Below, in pieces: positions 50,522-55,478 of a stretch of DNA of 55,478 bases. The notes below the pieces were generated by a model. That model was not told where the DNA came from. It saw only the letters and a program-made list of their open reading frames with translations, and searched no databases. Made by a program: the position numbers and the translations under genes. Origin of the DNA: Chitinophaga pinensis (GTDB lineage Bacteria; Bacteroidota; Bacteroidia; 2-12-FULL-35-15); the NCBI GenBank assembly GCA_945865315.1, contig CAMBDK010000005.1, positions 1 to 55,478 on the forward strand, written 5' to 3'. Position 1 is the stretch's first letter. Every line of letters starts with the position of its first letter.

Positions 50522-50995
50522 TTATCTACTTATTTCAAGTACTTCCAATTTAATGCTACCAGAAGGAACAATTATATTAGCTATTTCACCAGCTTTTTTG
50601 CCTAATAATCCTTTACCTATTGGCGAATCAACGGATATTTTGTTTGCTTTTAAATCTGCTTCATTTTCTGCAACAAGTGTATATGCCATTATTGAACCAT
50701 TGGCAATATTTTTTAATTTAACTTTTGATAGGATAAGTACTTTGGTTGCATCCAATGTGGAAGCGTCTATCAAACGAGCACTGCTCATTATTTCTTCCAT
50801 TTTCGAAATCTTTAGCTCAAGTAATCCTTGAGCTTCCTTAGCAGCATCGTACTCTGCATTCTCCGATAAATCTCCTTTATCTCGTGCTTCAGCAATTTGC
50901 TTAGAAATATATAAACGCTCATGCGTTTTTAATTGATGTAATTCATCTTTAAGCTTTTTTAATCCTTCTTCTGTATAATATGAGATGTGTGACAT
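50522..50995 (-). CDS. greA: Transcription elongation factor GreA
   Basis: YYTEEGLKKLKDELHQLKTHERLYISKQIAEARDKGDLSENAEYDAAKEAQ. Confidence 0.95.
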   Translation of the reverse strand: MSHISYYTEEGLKKLKDELHQLKTHERLYISKQIAEARDKGDLSENAEYDAAKEAQGLLELKISKMEEIMSSARLIDASTLDATKVLILSKVKLKNIANGSIMAYTLVAENEADLKANKISVDSPIGKGLLGKKAGEIANIIVPSGSIKLEVLEISR

Positions 50996-51028
50996 GTTTT
51001 TTTATTAATGACAATTATTAAAATAAAA

Positions 51029-51060
51029 AAGAATCTTTTCGGTTCAAGCGAAAAGACTCT
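51029..51060 (-). terminator. Rho-independent terminator downstream of the PorV/PorQ-like gene
   Basis: Minus strand AGAGTCTTTTCG-CTTGAAC-CGAAAAGATTCTTTTTT. Confidence 0.75.
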
Positions 51061-51151
51061 CCTGATTAATATAAATTATTTTTTCTTACTATTTTTTAAT
51101 TTTACGTAACAAGGATAATGCCAAAGTAAAAAAAACTACCCTCTTTTAATA

Positions 51152-52240
51152 TTATAAATTAATTCTTGCACCTATTGAATGTGTTCCATTAAAAGGGTTT
51201 GTTGCCCTATAGGAATAATCAATAGCGAAGGTGGACTTGTTTTTTCCAAATGGCATTTCAAAAGTGAATCCTGCGCTAGGTCCTGTAAAAGCAGACGTTC
51301 TTTCCTCTGTTTTTAAAATCCCCTTTTCATAGCAATACCCTACGCGCAACATTAAAATTTCTTTCCACCCATATTCAACACCTATTTTAAATTGATCTTT
51401 ACCAAATGAATAAGAGCTGTAATTACCCATAGTAGTAATTCTATGCGTTTTTTTAGAAATGCTATCTTCTAAAATATATAAATCATAACCAACTCCAATA
51501 TTTAAAAAGGAAGGTAATTCATATTGTGAAGATCTTTGCTCCACTGTCATGGTAGTTCCTAGTGTACTTGAAGGTACCGGTGTTTTAAAGGACAATCCGT
51601 CACCACTAAATTTCATTCTGGGCCCAATATTTTTTAAAGAAACACCAAATTTTAGTTGGTCATTTTTTCCTGCTACATATTGTATACCAGCATCCAAGGC
51701 GATACCTCTCGCATTGATATTAGATGTTTTTTCAGTTATTATTTTAGCTGCAATACCTCCATAAATATTATCAGAAAAACCTTTTGCATAGGACAAACTG
51801 ATGTTAAGAAATTGGGGAGAATAAGTACCTAATCCGCCTTCAGGCTTTTCAAAGGAAGTTATTTCAATATCGCCAAAATCCATTGCCATGATAGCAAAAC
51901 CTATAGCTCCCGTTTCTCCAACTCTTTGTGTTAATCCAAAAGCATTAATATTGATATCAGAGCCTTTTAACCATTGCGTGCGGGTAAATAACAATTCCGT
52001 TCTTTTAGTAAAGGCTGTACCTGCTACATTTAAAAACATAGCTTCAAGACCCTTTGCACCAGCAACATTAGCACCAGCCCAACCCGAACTACGTGCCCAT
52101 GGGTTAATTAATAATTCGGTAGCACCAGCTTGACCTGCACGGTCGGGGTTACCAGCAAATATACATGCACCACCCCAATCCTTTATAAAAGGAAGGGAGA
52201 AAGAAAGTATTGTTAAAATTATAAGTTTTTTCTTTATCAT
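51152..52240 (-). CDS. PorV/PorQ family outer membrane protein (T9SS-associated)
   Basis: AGQAGATELLINPWARSSGWAGANVAGAKGLEAMFLNVAGTAFTKRTELLFTRTQWL; C-terminal SIGARINL. Confidence 0.85.
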   Translation of the reverse strand: MIKKKLIILTILSFSLPFIKDWGGACIFAGNPDRAGQAGATELLINPWARSSGWAGANVAGAKGLEAMFLNVAGTAFTKRTELLFTRTQWLKGSDININAFGLTQRVGETGAIGFAIMAMDFGDIEITSFEKPEGGLGTYSPQFLNISLSYAKGFSDNIYGGIAAKIITEKTSNINARGIALDAGIQYVAGKNDQLKFGVSLKNIGPRMKFSGDGLSFKTPVPSSTLGTTMTVEQRSSQYELPSFLNIGVGYDLYILEDSISKKTHRITTMGNYSSYSFGKDQFKIGVEYGWKEILMLRVGYCYEKGILKTEERTSAFTGPSAGFTFEMPFGKNKSTFAIDYSYRATNPFNGTHSIGARINL

Positions 52241-52340
52241 ATTGTTGTAGTAATTAATTTATTTTAAATATTCTAAAACTTCTCAAATTATAACGCACAG
52301 CTTATTAATTCATTAATAAAATTAAAAAAATATGCTTGCA

Positions 52341-55300
52341 TTAATACGCTTCTAAATCCAAAGGACGCATTACACCAAACCATTTAAGAATTTTTTCACC
52401 TACATTAGGAACATCCACATGTATGATATACATTCCACTAGCTATAGGGATTCTAGCATTATTTTTAAGATCCCAATCCAAAGAAGCTTTTGCATCATCA
52501 TCGGCTTTTCTTAATGTTCTAATTAAGCTGCCATTTAAAGTATAGATGGAAACATTGCAATTCCTAGGTAAATTTGTTATTTTAACAATATTATCGCCTG
52601 TTTTTTCTTCATACCCTGAATATGCATAATATGGATTAGGAACAATATTAATTAAACTAAGCGCATCTTCAGCAGCAACAGCATCTTCCTTATGCACGCC
52701 AATATCGTTAGTATTAAAATCATAGATAGGATCGGCATTATTCACTGCTAATAATACTGCCGGACTTGCTATTGTACTTGTATAGGTATTATTTGCAGCA
52801 ACAAAGGAACTTCCTACAGTGCGATTTACGCCATTATGTACGATGGGGCCCTGTTCTACAAAATAAGTTTGCCCAGCAATAAGATCACCAGAAGCAACAT
52901 TATCTCCAGTTCCGTATTTAGTATAAGCTTTGCAAACTCTCAACTTAATTTTTACATCCGTTTCTAATAAACTATGACCTCTTTTAAGTAAGGGGATATT
53001 CACCCACATAGCATCTGTAAAAATCTCTCTTTTATACCCATCGCTTAAGGATGAAGTTGTTGCAGCTGCTGCAGCAAATAAATCATGCATTGCCTTGCCT
53101 GCATCGTAACGAGGAATATCCTTTAAACCATTTAACATATTGGCATCATTAACATAGGCAGCATCTCCGTTATGACCAAACACATAAATATAATGTTTAC
53201 CACCAAACAGGGAAGCACCATTAATTATTTGTGAAACATTTGAACTTGGATTCCATTTCATATCCCCTCCATTTTCAGAAGACAACCATGAATCTTCACC
53301 AAAAGCCATATTTAGTCTTTCTCCTGTTTCAAGGTTAATAGCATAACCAGGAAACCAACCCATCCCTGTTGCGCCGTTAAGGTCACCATCTGCAGCATTA
53401 TATCCAGTCTGTAAATTATTTAGTCCGTTTTTATCCACAGATAATGAGCTGCGCATGTGCAGTTTTTTGGTATTACCTATTGCAAGTGCTGTTTCTTCTT
53501 GCATCTCTAATACAGGGCAGCGGCTCCATTTTGATTGATCACTAGTTATAACAACATCCACACTTGAAATATTTTTTATTTTGTTGAGCGTCAAATTACT
53601 TCCCCATGCAGGACCTCCAGCATTCACAATTGGATTTGGAGTAGCAGTAGGTGTAGTACCACATAATCTATATGGCGCCCAGGTACCTCCTAGTACTTTT
53701 TCAAAAGCCTGTATATTATCAATACCAGCGTAATCGTTATAGAGGCTAGAGGGTGCTGCTGTGGCAGAAGTAGTGCCGGAACGTATCCAGTTAAAATTCG
53801 ACTCATTATCCTCATCTGCTAAACCTTCCAACCATTGCAAGGAAGGATTATCAAAAGTTTGGAAGGAGCCATCTTTTAAAAATGAATTATTAGGAGGGTA
53901 AACATCTGCAGCAATTTCTCCTGGATTATAAACGAAGGAAACATTAACAGACAATCCCCATTTAGGTATTACTGCAGTACCCGTTGATTGTCCATTAATA
54001 AGTTGTTCGTTAGCTAATTTTATAGTTGTTTCAGAAAAAACAGTATCATTCGTTGTTAAATTAATCAATTCCCAAGTAGAAGAATCCTGGGGAACAAAAG
54101 CACTATTTCCAGAGCTAGGGTATTTAGCTTTCAAAATAAAACGGAAATTTGTTTCAGCAGGAACATTTAATGGATCGATAACTTTTATAGATACCGGGCC
54201 GGCCCCATTTTCATAAGTAGGATATTTAACCCTTGAGGCAGATGAAGCTAAAATTGCAGACACTGTTTCGCTAGTAAAATCTAAAATATTGCTTCCATTA
54301 CCGCTACCTTCTATTCTAGTTAATTTAGGACCATTGCCATAATTTGAATGTTGTTCTAACCCACCAGATTCAGGAGAAGGAATGTGAGGAATACCGGTAT
54401 GAGGGGTGAAAAAAGCAAAATCAGCATTTTTTCTTCCTGCAATATATGGTTTATAATCTTTTAATACATTATAGTCAACACTTATTGAAGTACTATGGCC
54501 GTAAGCAATAATGGCATAATAATATGTTTTATGGTTCACCAAACGTTTAGCGCCGGTAGCAAATAAATCCTCAGAAACAGAAATAGAATGAACAATACCT
54601 GTATTAGATCCGTTAACCATTTCTGTAGGAATAAGTGCAGATAAGGATACGTCATTCGAATAATTTATAATTTGTGAAATATTATCTGCTTTATCACACT
54701 GAAGCACTAATCGCGCTTTGTTTACATCATTTAAATCAGTTTGACTAACAAATCCATTTTTTAATTGATATAATTGGTAACCCTGAAAAAGATATGGGGC
54801 ATTGAGAGGATCTTGTTTATCATAATCTTCAGAATAATTTTCGTTATAATTATTGGAAGTACTAGGATTGGTCCATGTCAAAATTAATTCCTTATCCAAT
54901 TCTTGAATAGCAAGTTGCGGAGCAGTAGGTCCGTTAAGCGTAGCGAAGCAATTATTAAATAATAGCTGAGCAATTGCATCGGCACCTTTTAAAAGTGCTA
55001 CAGAAGCAAGAGGCCCACCTTGGGTAGCTCTGGCCCAAGGCACACCAATAGTAATTACATTTTTGGCTCCAGGTTGTAAGGTAAAAGGGCCGGCACTTTG
55101 TATAAAGCGTCTATCATCGGGCGCATTATTATCCTCGTTCCAGTTTGGCATTAAAATAGGATTATTAGCATTGCCACCTACACCAAAACCTGCAGGATCG
55201 GATAATCCTGGGAACATGAAATTACAAGGAACAGAACCCGTTGTTCCATTCCCACCATAAGTTATAGGCGTACCATTTTTCCAAGTGCCAGATAAGTATT

Positions 55301-55478
55301 GATAAAAATCATCACCACCATTAGGATTTCCATTTACCGGATCTGAGTTATTATTGTAATAAATAAACTTAGACATACCTATTCGTTCGTTATCGATAAT
55401 ACCATCGTCATAATTTAAATAACTAGCGGGAACGCTCCATGAAGGGTTATCAACACCATCGGGATCAGCGTAAGGGCC
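52341..55478 (-). CDS. Partial large secreted protein with T9SS-like C-terminal domain; 5' end beyond window
   Basis: Frame stays open from 55376 to the window edge (GPYADPDGVDNPSWSVPASYLNYDDGIIDNERIG-MSKF...), so the ORF-track start is artificial; C-term NIVPNPYYAYSGYEEKTGDNIVKITNLPRNCNVSIYTLNGSLIRTL. Confidence 0.85.
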   Translation of the reverse strand, partial: GPYADPDGVDNPSWSVPASYLNYDDGIIDNERIGMSKFIYYNNNSDPVNGNPNGGDDFYQYLSGTWKNGTPITYGGNGTTGSVPCNFMFPGLSDPAGFGVGGNANNPILMPNWNEDNNAPDDRRFIQSAGPFTLQPGAKNVITIGVPWARATQGGPLASVALLKGADAIAQLLFNNCFATLNGPTAPQLAIQELDKELILTWTNPSTSNNYNENYSEDYDKQDPLNAPYLFQGYQLYQLKNGFVSQTDLNDVNKARLVLQCDKADNISQIINYSNDVSLSALIPTEMVNGSNTGIVHSISVSEDLFATGAKRLVNHKTYYYAIIAYGHSTSISVDYNVLKDYKPYIAGRKNADFAFFTPHTGIPHIPSPESGGLEQHSNYGNGPKLTRIEGSGNGSNILDFTSETVSAILASSASRVKYPTYENGAGPVSIKVIDPLNVPAETNFRFILKAKYPSSGNSAFVPQDSSTWELINLTTNDTVFSETTIKLANEQLINGQSTGTAVIPKWGLSVNVSFVYNPGEIAADVYPPNNSFLKDGSFQTFDNPSLQWLEGLADEDNESNFNWIRSGTTSATAAPSSLYNDYAGIDNIQAFEKVLGGTWAPYRLCGTTPTATPNPIVNAGGPAWGSNLTLNKIKNISSVDVVITSDQSKWSRCPVLEMQEETALAIGNTKKLHMRSSLSVDKNGLNNLQTGYNAADGDLNGATGMGWFPGYAINLETGERLNMAFGEDSWLSSENGGDMKWNPSSNVSQIINGASLFGGKHYIYVFGHNGDAAYVNDANMLNGLKDIPRYDAGKAMHDLFAAAAATTSSLSDGYKREIFTDAMWVNIPLLKRGHSLLETDVKIKLRVCKAYTKYGTGDNVASGDLIAGQTYFVEQGPIVHNGVNRTVGSSFVAANNTYTSTIASPAVLLAVNNADPIYDFNTNDIGVHKEDAVAAEDALSLINIVPNPYYAYSGYEEKTGDNIVKITNLPRNCNVSIYTLNGSLIRTLRKADDDAKASLDWDLKNNARIPIASGMYIIHVDVPNVGEKILKWFGVMRPLDLEAY

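Noticed and set aside
1-55478. CRISPR array or intact prophage
   Set aside because: No regularly spaced short direct repeats and no phage structural or cas genes seen.

Overview
AT-rich chromosomal window from a Bacteroidota bacterium. Evidence: TAnnTTTG-type -7 boxes, a PorV/PorQ-like protein, a PorM/GldM homologue, a T9SS-type C-terminal sorting domain, DUF3108/DUF4286/DUF3127 proteins and a START-like protein. Most of the window is housekeeping or metabolic: holA, amn, ispH, rplS, prfC, kmo, rsmA, a 2-oxoacid:ferredoxin oxidoreductase operon, mutY, trmD, ruvC, greA. The parts most worth a second look are: (1) a ~2.2 kb cassette bounded by a complete tRNA-Met and a duplicated tRNA-Met 3' half plus terminator, carrying an AbiE-like wHTH/nucleotidyltransferase operon with a perfect 17-bp palindromic operator, and showing signs of serial insertion; (2) a ~240-bp intergenic repeat present three times, with a hairpin that can also form a pseudoknot; (3) two short elements with related terminal inverted repeats, each supplying the TAG stop codon of the adjacent gene; (4) an IS91-type transposase remnant with an array of hairpins downstream; (5) a long imperfect inverted repeat upstream of rplS; (6) a histone-H1-like Lys-rich tail fused to a START-like domain; (7) an orphan gldM-like gene next to a SIMPL-like secreted protein. 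No CRISPR array, rRNA or intact transposase was seen. All calls are from reading sequence and ORF translations; no searches were run.
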